Shown: piece by piece, positions 1 to 7,749 of the stretch
Numbering within the stretch: the first letter of the stretch is position 1
How the letters are laid out: each line of letters starts with the position of its first letter
NCBI RefSeq assembly: GCF_014218295.1
Contig: NZ_AP023287.1
Location: forward strand, 4,960,001 to 5,024,000
Length of the DNA: 64,000 bases
Reading direction: 5' to 3'
Source of the DNA: Mycolicibacterium litorale
Lineage (GTDB): Bacteria; Actinomycetota; Actinomycetes; Mycobacteriales; Mycobacteriaceae
Notes under the pieces: model-generated
Seen by the model: the letters and a program-made list of their open reading frames with translations, nothing else
Databases searched by the model: none
Told to the model about the DNA's origin: nothing
Program-made: the position numbers and the translations under genes

Positions 1-296
1 GCGACCGCGGCGACATCGGCGGGGTGTCCACCGCGGTGGGCCCCGAGGACGGGCTGCCGACGATCTTCGTCTACGACGGCCATCCGGGCGGAGCGGGTTT
101 CGCGGCCCGCGGGTTCCGCCAGATCCGCACGTGGTGGGCCGCGACCGCCGATGCGATCGAGGCGTGCGAGTGCCCCGGTGGCTGTCCCTCCTGTGTGCAG
201 TCGCCGAAATGCGGGAACGGCAACGATCCCCTCGACAAGGCCGGCGCAGTACAGGTACTTCGCCTGGTGCTGCGCGCACTGGCCGATCGACGCTGA
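1..296 (+). CDS. C-terminal end of a DEAD/DEAH-box helicase with DUF1998 (Rv3649/MrfA-like), 5' partial
   Basis: The reading frame is open from the window edge (first full codon at base 3) to TGA at 294-296. The visible part is the DUF1998 tail, with a Cys cluster of the form CECPGGCPSC followed by KCGNGNDPLDK. In this helicase family that cluster binds a metal. Relatives are SF2 helicases typified by Bacillus MrfA and mycobacterial Rv3649, linked to DNA repair. The helicase motor lies outside the window. The assignment rests on the Cys motif and on the neighbouring Rv3651-like gene. Confidence 0.85.
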   Translation, partial: DRGDIGGVSTAVGPEDGLPTIFVYDGHPGGAGFAARGFRQIRTWWAATADAIEACECPGGCPSCVQSPKCGNGNDPLDKAGAVQVLRLVLRALADRR

Positions 297-504
297 CCCG
301 GCCATGGGCGCCGGGAGCGACCGACCCCTCGACGGTCGCCTCCACGCGCGCGGAGCGCTCGACAACGCGATCCGTTCCGCACACCCGGCACCGGGCGTGC
401 AAGCAAAATACCGTGATCTCGGGCGGCGCGCCACCAGTTCAGGGTCGGTATCGGGGGTCACCGTGACCTCAGCGCAACGGATCCGGTCGAGGACAGGCGC
501 CACG

Positions 505-510
505 TAAAAT
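505..510 (+). promoter_or_regulatory. -10 element (TAAAAT) for a leaderless transcript
   Basis: TAAAAT matches the mycobacterial TANNNT -10 consensus. Its last T is 8 bases before the ATG at 518, so transcription would begin at or next to the start codon. Confidence 0.6.
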
Positions 511-517
511 CGCGACC

Positions 518-1549
518 ATGAGCCACGACTGGCTGCTCGTGGAGACATTGGGTAGCGAGCCCGTCGTCGTCGCGCGGGGCGGGCACACCGAGGACATGGT
601 TCCCATCAGCGCTTTTCTGCGGCGCAACCCCCATCTGATGGCCGTGCAGACCGCCATCGCCGAAACCGTGCGCGCCGGTCAGGGCCTGTCGAGCATCACC
701 CCGAAAAACGACCGTGTGATCCGCACCGAGGTGGTGCAGATGTCCGACGGGCGCATCCACGGCGTCCACGTGTGGATCGGGCTTCCCGACATGGATCCGC
801 CCGAACGTCCACTACCGGGCCCGCTCAAGTGGGACCTGTCGACCGGTATCGCCACCGCCACCACGCAATCGCTGGCCAACAGCGGCCGAGATCCCGGCGC
901 CGAGGACACCCACGGCCGCTCCCTGGCCGAGGATCTGCCGATGCGCGACCTCAACCCGAGCGAGACCAAGGTGCTGTCGATGGCGATCCGGCCGGAACCC
1001 GGCCAGACCTTCTGCAGCACCTGGGATGTCACCGACCACCGGGGCGAGCTGATCTCGGTCGGCTTCAGCGCCCGGGCACTTCTCGAGGGCGAGGACGGCC
1101 GGGCGCCGCGGTTGGTGTGCCGGGCGATGAACTGGCGCGCCGAGCATGAGGGTCCCGCACTGCCGCACGACCACCTGGCCCAGCGGATCCTCGACGGACT
1201 GGCGCAGAGCGGCCTGCACCGGGCGCTGGTGGATCTGGACACCTGGAAGCTGCTCAAGTGGCTCGACCCTCCGGCGCCCTTCTACGACTGGCGCGCGAAC
1301 GAGGTGCATCCCGACGACGGGATCGAATTGGGCCGCATGATCACCGAACTCGACCACGGTGCCACGACGGCCGTCATGCGTCTGCGCACCGCCGACGGTG
1401 AATGGGCACCGGTGCATGTGACGATCAACCGCATCGAACTCGAAGCGGGCACGTTCGCCGGGCTCGCCTCGGTGCGGGTGCCGACCGACGAGGAGGTGCG
1501 CGAGGCGCGCTTCTCCACGCAGGCCGTGCGTCCGTCGTCACCGCAGTAG
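518..1549 (+). CDS. Rv3651-like conserved protein with PAS-like domains
   Basis: This 343-residue protein has no signal peptide or membrane segment. It resembles mycobacterial Rv3651, which I recall as a protein built of PAS-like sensor domains; its ligand is not evident from sequence. The N-terminal part (MSHDWLLVETLG) is family-typical. The C-terminal third (about 225-325: FYDWRANEVHPDD through VTINRIEL) looks like a PAS fold. The ATG at 518 is chosen because a TANNNT element lies 8 bases upstream. The 3' end overlaps the convergent pilus gene at 1538 by 12 bases. Biochemical function is not evident. Confidence 0.75.
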   Translation: MSHDWLLVETLGSEPVVVARGGHTEDMVPISAFLRRNPHLMAVQTAIAETVRAGQGLSSITPKNDRVIRTEVVQMSDGRIHGVHVWIGLPDMDPPERPLPGPLKWDLSTGIATATTQSLANSGRDPGAEDTHGRSLAEDLPMRDLNPSETKVLSMAIRPEPGQTFCSTWDVTDHRGELISVGFSARALLEGEDGRAPRLVCRAMNWRAEHEGPALPHDHLAQRILDGLAQSGLHRALVDLDTWKLLKWLDPPAPFYDWRANEVHPDDGIELGRMITELDHGATTAVMRLRTADGEWAPVHVTINRIELEAGTFAGLASVRVPTDEEVREARFSTQAVRPSSPQ

Positions 1550-1888
1550 CGCCGGCCCGCCACGCGCGGCGGCGTGCGCCGGCCCGAACCGCCACCCCGC
1601 CAAGCCGATCGCCGCCTCGACGTGCACGACCACCTCCAAACCGTCCACGGTGCAGTCGGTCAACGACGTGCCCATCGACTCGGCCACCGTAGTCGCCTTC
1701 CGACAAGCAGTTTCGGCACCCGACGCGATACGTCCCGCCGCGGCCAGCGCGCCGAGATCTGCGGCGGCCTGGGCCCGGTGTCGGGCGATGACCGCCGAAC
1801 CCACATGCATCAGACCACCCGTGACGGCGATCAGGACCGCCAGGGCGGCGACCGCGGTGATGCTCGCCGCGCCGCGCTCATCGGACAC
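1538..1888 (-). CDS. TadE/TadG-like pilus-associated protein (Rv3654c-like)
   Basis: This 116-residue protein is the last gene of the minus-strand Tad cluster. The N terminus (VSDERGAASITAVAALAVLIAVTGG) has a short polar head and one hydrophobic helix, followed by the ADLGALAAA stretch typical of TadE/TadG minor pseudopilin-like proteins. GTG at 1888 is chosen because upstream in-frame sequence is a low-complexity Arg-rich shadow of the preceding gene, and this start overlaps that gene by 11 bases. It is likely inserted in the membrane or exported with the pilus machinery. Rv3654c of M. tuberculosis is described as a secreted effector, but nothing in this sequence tests that. Confidence 0.8.
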   Translation of the reverse strand: MSDERGAASITAVAALAVLIAVTGGLMHVGSAVIARHRAQAAADLGALAAAGRIASGAETACRKATTVAESMGTSLTDCTVDGLEVVVHVEAAIGLAGWRFGPAHAAARGGPALLR

Positions 1889-2210
1889 CGGGTTCGGCGA
1901 CGGCCACCGCCCGTGCACCGATCGTGGCGCCGAACAGCATCGGGGCCCTGGTGCTGACCCGGGCGACGACCAAGTCACCGTCCCACCGCAGATCCACCGC
2001 CGCGCCCTCCGGCGCGATCCTGCCGGCCACCTGGGTCGCCGACCGCTCGTCGCCGCGCGCCGCCAGCCGCGCCGCCTCGCGTGCGGCGTCGATACACCGC
2101 ACCTGCGCACCGACCGCGGACAGCCCGGCGGCGCAGATCGCCAGCACCGACACCACCGCGGCGATCGCGAATGCCGCCTCCACCGTCGCGCCACCGGAAT
2201 CGTCACTCAC
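1878..2210 (-). CDS. TadE-like pilus assembly protein (Rv3655c-like)
   Basis: This 110-residue protein begins VSDDSGGATVEAAFAIAAVVSVLAI. That is the TadE signature: Gly/Ala followed by T-V-E-A-A-F, with the conserved Glu at the fifth position of the hydrophobic segment. The sequence RCIDAAREAARLAARGD after the helix is also family-typical. GTG at 2210 overlaps the pilin stop (2207-2209), so translation is probably coupled. TadE proteins are processed like prepilins and help pilus assembly. No prepilin peptidase is encoded nearby. Confidence 0.85.
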   Translation of the reverse strand: MSDDSGGATVEAAFAIAAVVSVLAICAAGLSAVGAQVRCIDAAREAARLAARGDERSATQVAGRIAPEGAAVDLRWDGDLVVARVSTRAPMLFGATIGARAVAVAEPGVR

Positions 2211-2413
2211 ACATTGGTGTTGAGCGCCCGGCTGATGATGTTGGTGAGCGCACTGACGATCGAGTCGCCGGTGACGACGGTGTAGAGGATCGCCCCGAAA
2301 GCCGCCGCGGCGATCGTCCCGATCGCGTACTCGACGGTCGACATGCCGGCGTCGTCGACCGCCAGCAGCGTCAATCGCGCCTTGACGTCGTCGAGCATCG
2401 TTTCCAGTGACAT
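2207..2413 (-). CDS. Flp-type pilin-like small protein (DUF4244, Rv3656c-like)
   Basis: This 68-residue protein has a 23-residue polar leader, then G/MSTVEYAIGTIAAAAFGAILYTVVTG. That is a type IVb/Flp prepilin cleavage site (Gly before Met, Glu at mature position 5) and a hydrophobic assembly helix. The mature protein would be about 45 residues and is probably the structural subunit of the apparatus encoded upstream. The ATG at 2413 follows a purine-rich ribosome-binding region (GGAAAGGGAGGG), the strongest Shine-Dalgarno-like stretch in this operon, as expected for an abundant subunit. Confidence 0.87.
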   Translation of the reverse strand: MSLETMLDDVKARLTLLAVDDAGMSTVEYAIGTIAAAAFGAILYTVVTGDSIVSALTNIISRALNTNV

Positions 2414-2432
2414 CGCACCCTCCCTTTCCTCC

Positions 2433-2453
2433 GTCCGCGGACCGTCCGCGGAC
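2433..2453. repeat. Tandem 10-bp palindromes in the pilin leader
   Basis: Two copies of the perfect palindrome GTCCGCGGAC, separated by one base, lie between the tadC stop (2462) and the pilin ribosome-binding site. In the minus-strand mRNA each can fold, or the two can pair with each other into a longer hairpin just upstream of the pilin SD. It could be a processing or stability element, or a regulatory site. Confidence 0.55.
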
Positions 2454-2461
2454 CCCCGTCC

Positions 2462-3040
2462 TCACCACAGGCCTGACTGCAAGACGTCACCCGCGAGCCC
2501 CACCACCACGGGCACGATTCCCAGACACAGGAAGGCGGGCAGGTAACACACTCCGAGCGGCGCGGCGATCAACACGCCCGCGCGTTCGGCGGCACCCTTC
2601 GCGGCATCGGCTGCGTCGCTTCGCGATTCGACCGCGAGGTCAGCCACGCCGTGGGCGAGCGCCGTTCCGGATTCCGCCGATCGCCTGGCCAGCCGAAGCA
2701 GGGCGCGGGCGTGGTCGTCGAGCGGTGGCCCCGGATCCGACCAGGCGGTCGCCGCGTCCGCGCCGAGCGCCAACATGTCGGCCGCGCGGCTGAGGATCCG
2801 TGCCAGGGCGGGCGGTGCGCTCTCCGCGGCGGCCGACGCCGCGGCCGAGACCGCCATTCCCGAGGCGAGACACGCCGCCAGCACGTCGAAGGTCGACGCC
2901 GCCGCGAGCGGATCATGGTCCGTTCGGCGGGCCGGCGTCTCGACGGGGATGGCGGCGGTGCGCCACGTGAGGATCCGCGCTCCGCCGTCGCGGCCGGTCA
3001 GCAGCAGGGCGACGGCGAGCAGGGTGGCCGCGGCGGTCAT
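2462..3040 (-). CDS. TadC-like type II/IV secretion membrane protein (Rv3657c-like)
   Basis: This protein of about 192 residues has one hydrophobic N-terminal segment ([13 protein letters not shown]), a cytoplasmic T2SSF-type helical domain (FDVLAACLASGMAVSAAASAAA through RLARRSAESGTALAHGVADLA) and a C-terminal membrane segment (GVCYLPAFLCLGIVPVVVGLAG). TadC pairs with TadB as the inner-membrane platform of a Tad pilus. ATG at 3040 is chosen because it overlaps the tadB stop by 4 bases. The protein is shorter than enterobacterial TadC (about 300 residues), as is usual in mycobacteria. Confidence 0.85.
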   Translation of the reverse strand: MTAAATLLAVALLLTGRDGGARILTWRTAAIPVETPARRTDHDPLAAASTFDVLAACLASGMAVSAAASAAAESAPPALARILSRAADMLALGADAATAWSDPGPPLDDHARALLRLARRSAESGTALAHGVADLAVESRSDAADAAKGAAERAGVLIAAPLGVCYLPAFLCLGIVPVVVGLAGDVLQSGLW

Positions 3041-3834
3041 GTCGTCACCCCCGCGGTGATGCGATCCGACCACAGCAAGCCGACGCAGGACAGCGTCACA
3101 CCGATCACCAGCAGCCAGCCGCCGGCCCCACCGCTGAACAGGAACCGCACCGGATCGGCGCCGATGAGCTGGCCGAGGCCGATGCCCAGCACCGGCAACG
3201 CCGCGAGAACCGTCGCGGTGGTGCGCGCCCCGGCCATGCCGGCGTTCACGCGTGAGGAGAACCGCTGCCGCTCAGCGATGTCACGCTGCGCGGTCTGCAT
3301 CAGCGCGGCGATGGACAGACCGTGCGCCTGGGCCAGCTGCCAGCACACCGCGATGCGCTCCCACTGCGGCGACAGATCCGATGCCCTCGCGGTGTCGCGC
3401 AACCCGGCCGCGACGTCGGCGCCGAGCCGGGCGCGCGCCGCAACGGCCCGCAGGGATTCGCCGACCTGCCCCTCGGACTCACCGGCGGCGGCGTCGAACG
3501 CGGTAACCGGATGCGCCCCGACCCGCAGTTCGCTCACCAGGACCTCCAGCGCGCCCTGCAGCGACTCCGATTCGCGTTCCCGCCTCCTGGCCGCCCGCCG
3601 GTTGCGGATCCGGACCGCGGCGGTGGCGCCCGCGATCACGGCCGCCACGACGATGCCTGTGGGAGCTGCCGACCACACCACCACCGCCGCCACCGCCGCC
3701 ACCGCCGCCACCGCGCTCACGACGCGGGGCCGGGGATGGCGACGCGGCCGCGTCCCGTGTCGGCGCAGCCGCCTGCCGACGTCGCCGGGGCTCACCAGCA
3801 CCGCCAGCGCCAGGGCGAGCGCGGCGACACTCAT
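3037..3834 (-). CDS. TadB-like type II/IV secretion platform protein (Rv3658c-like)
   Basis: This 265-residue protein has an N-terminal pair of membrane segments, a T2SSF domain (about 92-200: [25 protein letters not shown] through [13 protein letters not shown]) and two C-terminal membrane helices ([38 protein letters not shown]). The second N-terminal helix is encoded by a 9-base tandem repeat (about 3670-3712) that reads as [12 protein letters not shown]. The start at 3834 overlaps the tadA stop by 4 bases. It forms the membrane platform with TadC and is driven by the TadA ATPase. Confidence 0.87.
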   Translation of the reverse strand: MSVAALALALAVLVSPGDVGRRLRRHGTRPRRHPRPRVVSAVAAVAAVAAVVVWSAAPTGIVVAAVIAGATAAVRIRNRRAARRRERESESLQGALEVLVSELRVGAHPVTAFDAAAGESEGQVGESLRAVAARARLGADVAAGLRDTARASDLSPQWERIAVCWQLAQAHGLSIAALMQTAQRDIAERQRFSSRVNAGMAGARTTATVLAALPVLGIGLGQLIGADPVRFLFSGGAGGWLLVIGVTLSCVGLLWSDRITAGVTT

Positions 3835-4997
3835 CGGGTCTGCCGCATCGCGATGAGCCGGTTCAGGTCTTCGGCGCCGGGCTGCGGGCCGCTGCCGATG
3901 CGCCACGCGGGCACCACGCGGACCCGACCGTCGTCGTGTGGCCGCAGCACCCCGATCTCGGTGAGCCTTCGTGCGCCCGTGTGGTCGCGCGCCACGTGCA
4001 GCACTACCTGGACCGCGGCGGCCAACTGGCTGTGCAGCGCCGGCCGGTCGAGCCCGCCGACCGCACCCAGGGCCTCCATCCGCGCGGGGACCTCGGCGGG
4101 GGTGTTGGCGTGGACGGTGCCCGCCCCGCCGTCGTGGCCGGTGTTGAGCGCGGCGAGCAGGTCGACGACCTCGGCGCCGCGGACTTCTCCGACGACGATC
4201 CGGTCGGGCCGCATGCGCAACGCCTGACGCACCAGGTCGCGTACGGTGACCTCGCCGACCCCTTCGACGTTCGCCCCGCGCGCCACGAGTTTCACCACAT
4301 GTGGATGCCGTGGTGCGAGTTCGGCGGCGTCCTCGACGCAGACGATCCGCTCGCCCTGCGGGACCGCGCCGAGCGCTGCGGCGAGCAGTGTGGTCTTGCC
4401 CGCGCCGGTGCCGCCGCTGACCAGGAAGGCCAACCGTGCGGCGATGACGTCGCGCACCAGCGCGGCCGCCCCGTCGGCGATGGTGCCCGCGGCGATCAGC
4501 GCGGCCAGATCCTGGCTGGCCGGCCGCAGCACGCGCAGCGACAGGCACGTGCCGCCGGCCGCGACCGGTGGCAGCACGGCGTGCAGGCGCACCGTGAACT
4601 CGCCGGTGCCCAACCCGTGCAGCTGCCCGTCGACCCACGGCTGCGCCTCGTCGAGACGGCGGCCGGCCGCGAGGGCCAACCGCTGCGCGAGCCTGCGCAC
4701 GGCGCCTTCGTCGGAGAACCGGACCGGGGTGCGGCGCAATCCGCTTCCGTCATCCACCCACACCTCGTCCGGCGCGGTGACCAGCACGTCGGTGGTGCCG
4801 TCGGCGTTCAGCAGGGGTTCGAGCGGTCCGGCGCCGGTGAGTTCGGTCTGCAGGGCCCGCAGATTGGTGAGCACCTCGGTGTCGCCGAGGACGCCGCCGG
4901 ATTCGGCGCGGATCGCGGCGGCGACGACCGCCGGGTGCAGTGAGGACGCTTCGGCGGCGAGCCGCTCGCGGACGCGGTCGATCAGCGGGGACGTCAT
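3831..4997 (-). CDS. tadA: TadA/CpaF-type secretion ATPase (Rv3659c-like)
   Basis: This 388-residue cytoplasmic hexameric ATPase powers pilus assembly. Walker A is GGTGAGKT (195-202, Lys201), followed by the Asp-box region (CVEDAAEL), Walker B-like region ([14 protein letters not shown]) and a His-box ([10 protein letters not shown]), all in family order. The N-terminal domain (about 1-140) contains the usual LGPLEPLL-like segment ([19 protein letters not shown]). ATG at 4997 overlaps the ssd stop by 4 bases. A longer in-frame extension is Arg-rich shadow sequence and was excluded. Confidence 0.93.
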   Translation of the reverse strand: MTSPLIDRVRERLAAEASSLHPAVVAAAIRAESGGVLGDTEVLTNLRALQTELTGAGPLEPLLNADGTTDVLVTAPDEVWVDDGSGLRRTPVRFSDEGAVRRLAQRLALAAGRRLDEAQPWVDGQLHGLGTGEFTVRLHAVLPPVAAGGTCLSLRVLRPASQDLAALIAAGTIADGAAALVRDVIAARLAFLVSGGTGAGKTTLLAAALGAVPQGERIVCVEDAAELAPRHPHVVKLVARGANVEGVGEVTVRDLVRQALRMRPDRIVVGEVRGAEVVDLLAALNTGHDGGAGTVHANTPAEVPARMEALGAVGGLDRPALHSQLAAAVQVVLHVARDHTGARRLTEIGVLRPHDDGRVRVVPAWRIGSGPQPGAEDLNRLIAMRQTR

Positions 4998-6058
4998 GCC
5001 GCCTGCGCCCCGGGATGGTGCTGCAGGACCTCGAGTACGCGATGCGCCGCCGCCGCCAGCGGTGAGCGCCGGGGGACGCGCAGACCGCCGCGTTCGAGCT
5101 CCTCGGCGAGGCCGTGCTGTGGGCGCATCGCCGCCAGCAGCGGCAAGCCGACCGAATCGGCCACCTCGGTCGCGCGCAAACCGCCGGGCGCGGGCCCGCG
5201 AACCACCAACCCGACGTTCGGGTTGATCGCCGACAGCCACGGCGCCAACGCACCGGCCGCCGCGCACGCGCGCACCTCCGCGGTCACGACCACCACGACC
5301 AGATCGGCGGCATCGAGCGCCACCTCGGCGGCCGCCGTCGACCGGCGCGGTACGTCGCACACGACCAGCGCGCCGCCGCGGCTCCCGGCCTCGATCACGG
5401 CGGCCAGCGCGCCGGGGTCGATCTCACCTGCGACACGGCCGTTGGTCAGCAGCGTCACCCCGGCGTGGCGGGGCAGCGCATCGCGCAGCGCCGGATAGGC
5501 GATCCGGCCGCCACGCACCGACAGCTCCGGCCAGCGCAGGCCCGGCGCGTCCTCGGCACCGAGCAGCAGATCCAGCCCGCCGCTCCACGGGTCCACGTCG
5601 ACGAGCAGCGCGTCGGACCCGCAGAGTGCCAGCGCAGCGGCGAGCACCGAGGCGCCGGCGCCGCCCCGCCCGGAGACCACCGCGGCGACCGCACCGCGCC
5701 GGGCATCGTCACGGATGGATTCGGCCGCCTCCGACAACAGGACGACGAGTTCGGCTTCCTGCTCCGGCAGCGTGAGCACGTGCTGGGCCCCCACCGCGAT
5801 GGCGGCCTGCCAGTGCGGCTCGCCGAGGCGGGCACGCTCGAGGAGGACGACGCGGTCGCGGCGCGGAAGCGCCCGCGCGGCGCATCGGATCGCGGATGGT
5901 TCGTCGAGCAGGACGGCCGCGGCGGCGCTCCAGACTTTGCGGCTCGACGGTTCGTCGGCGTGGACCACCGACACGGCGGCCGCGGCCGCGACACGGTCGA
6001 CGTCGCCGCGCAGCGCGGGATCGCTCAGCAACACGAGGACGCCGGGAGTTGTCGTCAT
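4994..6058 (-). CDS. ssd: CpaE-like septum site-determining protein Ssd (Rv3660c-like)
   Basis: This 354-residue ParA/MinD-superfamily protein is the first gene of the Tad operon. Residues 1-120 form a receiver-like N-terminal domain, as in CpaE. The P-loop region reads VSGRGGAGASVLAAALAL, a deviant Walker A in which the usual Lys-Thr/Ser is Ala-Ser, followed by LLVDVDPWSGGLDLLLG. CpaE proteins place Tad machinery in the cell. M. tuberculosis Ssd has been reported to affect septation. The altered P-loop suggests weak or absent ATP hydrolysis. Confidence 0.85.
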   Translation of the reverse strand: MTTTPGVLVLLSDPALRGDVDRVAAAAAVSVVHADEPSSRKVWSAAAAVLLDEPSAIRCAARALPRRDRVVLLERARLGEPHWQAAIAVGAQHVLTLPEQEAELVVLLSEAAESIRDDARRGAVAAVVSGRGGAGASVLAAALALCGSDALLVDVDPWSGGLDLLLGAEDAPGLRWPELSVRGGRIAYPALRDALPRHAGVTLLTNGRVAGEIDPGALAAVIEAGSRGGALVVCDVPRRSTAAAEVALDAADLVVVVVTAEVRACAAAGALAPWLSAINPNVGLVVRGPAPGGLRATEVADSVGLPLLAAMRPQHGLAEELERGGLRVPRRSPLAAAAHRVLEVLQHHPGAQAA

Positions 6059-6229
6059 GGCTCAACTGTGGCGCGCGGACCGGGGTCGCCGTGCCGGCCA
6101 ACGCCCGATCAGCTACCCGCTGTGGATGAACCAGCAACTGTGGACAACTATCGCGCCGTCCCCGGCGATCTCGATTCGGCAACGTTTCACCATCACCGAA
6201 GTTATCCCGATTGCGAAAACACCACCCCG

Positions 6230-6325
6230 AAAAAGGGACGACCCCCGCCAGGGGGGGAGGAGGCGGAGGTCGTCGTGTATCAGCCCCGGGGGGTCGGGCT
6301 GATGCACACCCGGCATAACCCGGGT
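6230..6325 (-). ncRNA. 6C small RNA (B11 / ncRv13660Ac family)
   Basis: Between ssd and the HAD gene, the minus strand encodes about 96 nt with the defining 6C fold. The first stem-loop (6279-6286 pairing with 6296-6303) has a loop containing six consecutive C. The second stem (6262-6274 pairing with 6237-6249, 12 of 13 bases) has a loop with seven consecutive C. A run of five U (A at 6230-6234 on the plus strand) ends the second stem as an intrinsic terminator. A short 5' stem (6320-6325 with 6308-6313) precedes them. TATAGT at 6338-6333 puts the 5' end near 6325. Position between Rv3660c and Rv3661 homologs and length match M. tuberculosis 6C RNA (about 93 nt), which base-pairs through its C-rich loops. 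Confidence 0.92.
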
Positions 6326-6332
6326 AACGCCC

Positions 6333-6338
6333 ACTATA
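6333..6338 (-). promoter_or_regulatory. -10 element (TATAGT) of 6C RNA
   Basis: On the minus strand TATAGT lies 7-8 bases upstream of the predicted 6C 5' end. A TTGCAT-like -35 lies about 19 bases further upstream. Confidence 0.7.
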
Positions 6339-6474
6339 CACACGGTACGGCCACGGAATGCAAGTCCCAACCGCCTTTGAGATTAGTGATTCGTAAGAAA
6401 ATTGCGCATCGGGACACGTGTCGTGATCTGCCAATTTGTACAGCCGGCACCCCAGATGTCACGACACCGGCGTT

Positions 6475-6480
6475 TATGCT
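6475..6480 (+). promoter_or_regulatory. -10 element (TATGCT) for a leaderless transcript
   Basis: TATGCT ends 7 bases before the GTG at 6487, so the first transcribed base would be the G of the start codon. This supports GTG 6487 over the in-frame start at 6436. Confidence 0.65.
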
Positions 6481-6486
6481 GGCCCC

Positions 6487-7344
6487 GTGAGCGCATCGGA
6501 GCCGGACGCCGCCCCGTCGACCGACCCAGCACCGGGTCCCTCGCCCGAGCAGCCCGTCCGCACCGCCGCGTTTTTCGATTTGGACAAGACCGTCATCGCC
6601 AAGTCGAGCACGTTGGCTTTTAGCAAACCTTTCTTCGATCAGGGCCTGCTCAATCGGCGAGCTGTGCTGAAATCGACCTACGCACAGTTCCTCTTCCTGA
6701 TGTCCGGCGCCGATCACGATCAGATGGATCGCATGCGGTCGTACGTGACGAACATGTGCACCGGCTGGGACGTCGAACAGATCAAGTCGATCGTGGGCGA
6801 GACGCTGCACGACATCGTCGACCCCCTGGTGTTCGCCGAGGCCGCCGATCTGATCGCCGATCACAAGCTGTGCGGCCGCGACGTCGTCGTGGTGTCGGCG
6901 TCCGGCGAGGAGATCGTCGCGCCGATCGCCCGGGCGCTCGGCGCCACCCACGCGATGGCGACGCGGATGGTGGTCGAAGACGGCCGCTACACCGGAGAGA
7001 TCGCCTTCTACTGCTACGGCGAGGGCAAGGTGGAGGCGATCCGCGCGCTGGCGGCGCGCGAGGGGTATGCGCTCGAGCACTGCTACGCCTACTCCGATTC
7101 GATCACCGACATCCCGATGCTCGAGGCGGTCGGCCATCCGACCGTCGTCAATCCCGACCGGGCACTGCGCAAGGAGGCCGTCGCACGCGGATGGCCGGTG
7201 CTCACGTTCACCAAACCGGTGTCCCTGCGCGACCGCATCCCGGCCCCGTCGGGCGCAGCGGTGGCGACCACCGCTGCGGTGGGTATGAGCGCGCTCGCCG
7301 CCGGTGCGTTGACGTACTCACTGCTTCGTCGGTTCGCGCTCTGA
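6487..7344 (+). CDS. HAD-superfamily (IB) phosphatase, SerB-like, membrane-anchored (Rv3661-like)
   Basis: This 285-residue protein has the HAD motif I FFDLDKTVIAKSS (Asp31 nucleophile, Asp33 acid/base), motif II in VVVVSASGEE and motif III/IV around CYAYSDSITDIPMLEAVG. The HAD-IB arrangement is shared with phosphoserine phosphatases, but the substrate cannot be assigned. The C terminus (AAVATTAAVGMSALAAGALTYSLLRRF) is a membrane anchor followed by a basic tail. The first 25 residues are Pro/Ala/Asp-rich and disordered. GTG 6487 is chosen from the leaderless promoter. The gene sits between two conserved small RNAs, 6C upstream (opposite strand) and Ms1 downstream (same strand). Confidence 0.88.
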   Translation: MSASEPDAAPSTDPAPGPSPEQPVRTAAFFDLDKTVIAKSSTLAFSKPFFDQGLLNRRAVLKSTYAQFLFLMSGADHDQMDRMRSYVTNMCTGWDVEQIKSIVGETLHDIVDPLVFAEAADLIADHKLCGRDVVVVSASGEEIVAPIARALGATHAMATRMVVEDGRYTGEIAFYCYGEGKVEAIRALAAREGYALEHCYAYSDSITDIPMLEAVGHPTVVNPDRALRKEAVARGWPVLTFTKPVSLRDRIPAPSGAAVATTAAVGMSALAAGALTYSLLRRFAL

Positions 7345-7391
7345 GGAGTAGCTGAGCGCCGTGCCGTAACGATCGGGAATCGGCGTCCGGA

Positions 7392-7397
7392 TACCCT
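7392..7397 (+). promoter_or_regulatory. -10 element (TACCCT) of Ms1 RNA
   Basis: TACCCT fits TANNNT and would start transcription near 7404. That includes the 5' strand of the closing stem at 7429-7436. No good -35 hexamer is visible 17 bases upstream. Confidence 0.55.
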
Positions 7398-7400
7398 TGA

Positions 7401-7416
7401 TGTGACGGTCGTCACG
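7401..7416. promoter_or_regulatory. CRP-like palindrome at the Ms1 5' end
   Basis: TGTGA-CGGTCG-TCACG matches 9 of the 10 fixed bases of the mycobacterial CRP consensus TGTGA-N6-TCACA. It lies across the predicted transcription start, where a bound regulator would be expected to hinder initiation. Confidence 0.5.
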
Positions 7417-7690
7417 GGGTACAAAGGAAGCACGGAAGCCCGGCGAGGCCAAGGTGTCACCGGAAGAGAAGGCGGCACCTCCCGAAACCGGGCGACCCAG
7501 CACGGAACCCGGCACCCACGCGGAGCACATGCCGCGGAATAGGCAAAAGTGTTGCGGGCCTGCGTAATCCCGAAAAGCGGACGACCATGACGACTCCTTG
7601 GGTGGAGTAGCCCGTCGAAGCGCATCGCGAGGACGCCGAGGCCAACCCACGCAACCCCCACAGCACGCTTGGTAACCGGGGTCCGTGCTA
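7404..7690 (+). ncRNA. Ms1 / MTS2823 small RNA (RNA polymerase core-binding, 6S-like)
   Basis: The 405-base gap between the Rv3661-like and Rv3662c-like genes is where M. tuberculosis encodes MTS2823 (about 300 nt), the homolog of M. smegmatis Ms1. The gap has no plausible protein. An 8-bp terminal stem (AGCACGGA at 7429-7436 with TCCGTGCT at 7682-7689) closes a structured RNA of about 260-290 nt, and a strong hairpin follows directly. Ms1 accumulates in stationary phase and binds RNA polymerase core. Assignment rests on synteny, size, strand and closing helix. The exact ends are estimates. Confidence 0.85.
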
Positions 7691-7730
7691 GCGGGCGGCG
7701 AGCCGAGCTCGGATCGGAACGCCGCCCGCT
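7690..7730. terminator. Palindromic GC hairpin between Ms1 and the Fic-like gene
   Basis: A perfect 10-bp stem (7690-7699 with 7721-7730) encloses an inner CCGAGCTCGG palindrome. There is no U-tract on either strand. It lies between the convergent Ms1 and the gene ending at 7750, so it may serve both. Confidence 0.6.
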
Positions 7731-7749
7731 TCGCGTTGCTGGGACAGTG

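Noticed and set aside
3660..3720. Possible CRISPR-like or satellite repeat (GCCGCCACC units)
   Set aside because: The 9-base units are uninterrupted, without spacers, and encode an Ala/Val membrane helix of TadB. It is a coding microsatellite. No CRISPR array was seen anywhere.
3835..4638. N-terminal extension of tadB to 533 residues
   Set aside because: The extra residues are Arg/Ala-rich antiframe of tadA. The TadB homology starts at the ATG at 3834, which overlaps the tadA stop.
7420..7425. TACAAA as the Ms1 -10
   Set aside because: It would start transcription inside the 5' strand of the closing stem and lacks the final T of TANNNT. TACCCT at 7392-7397 fits better.
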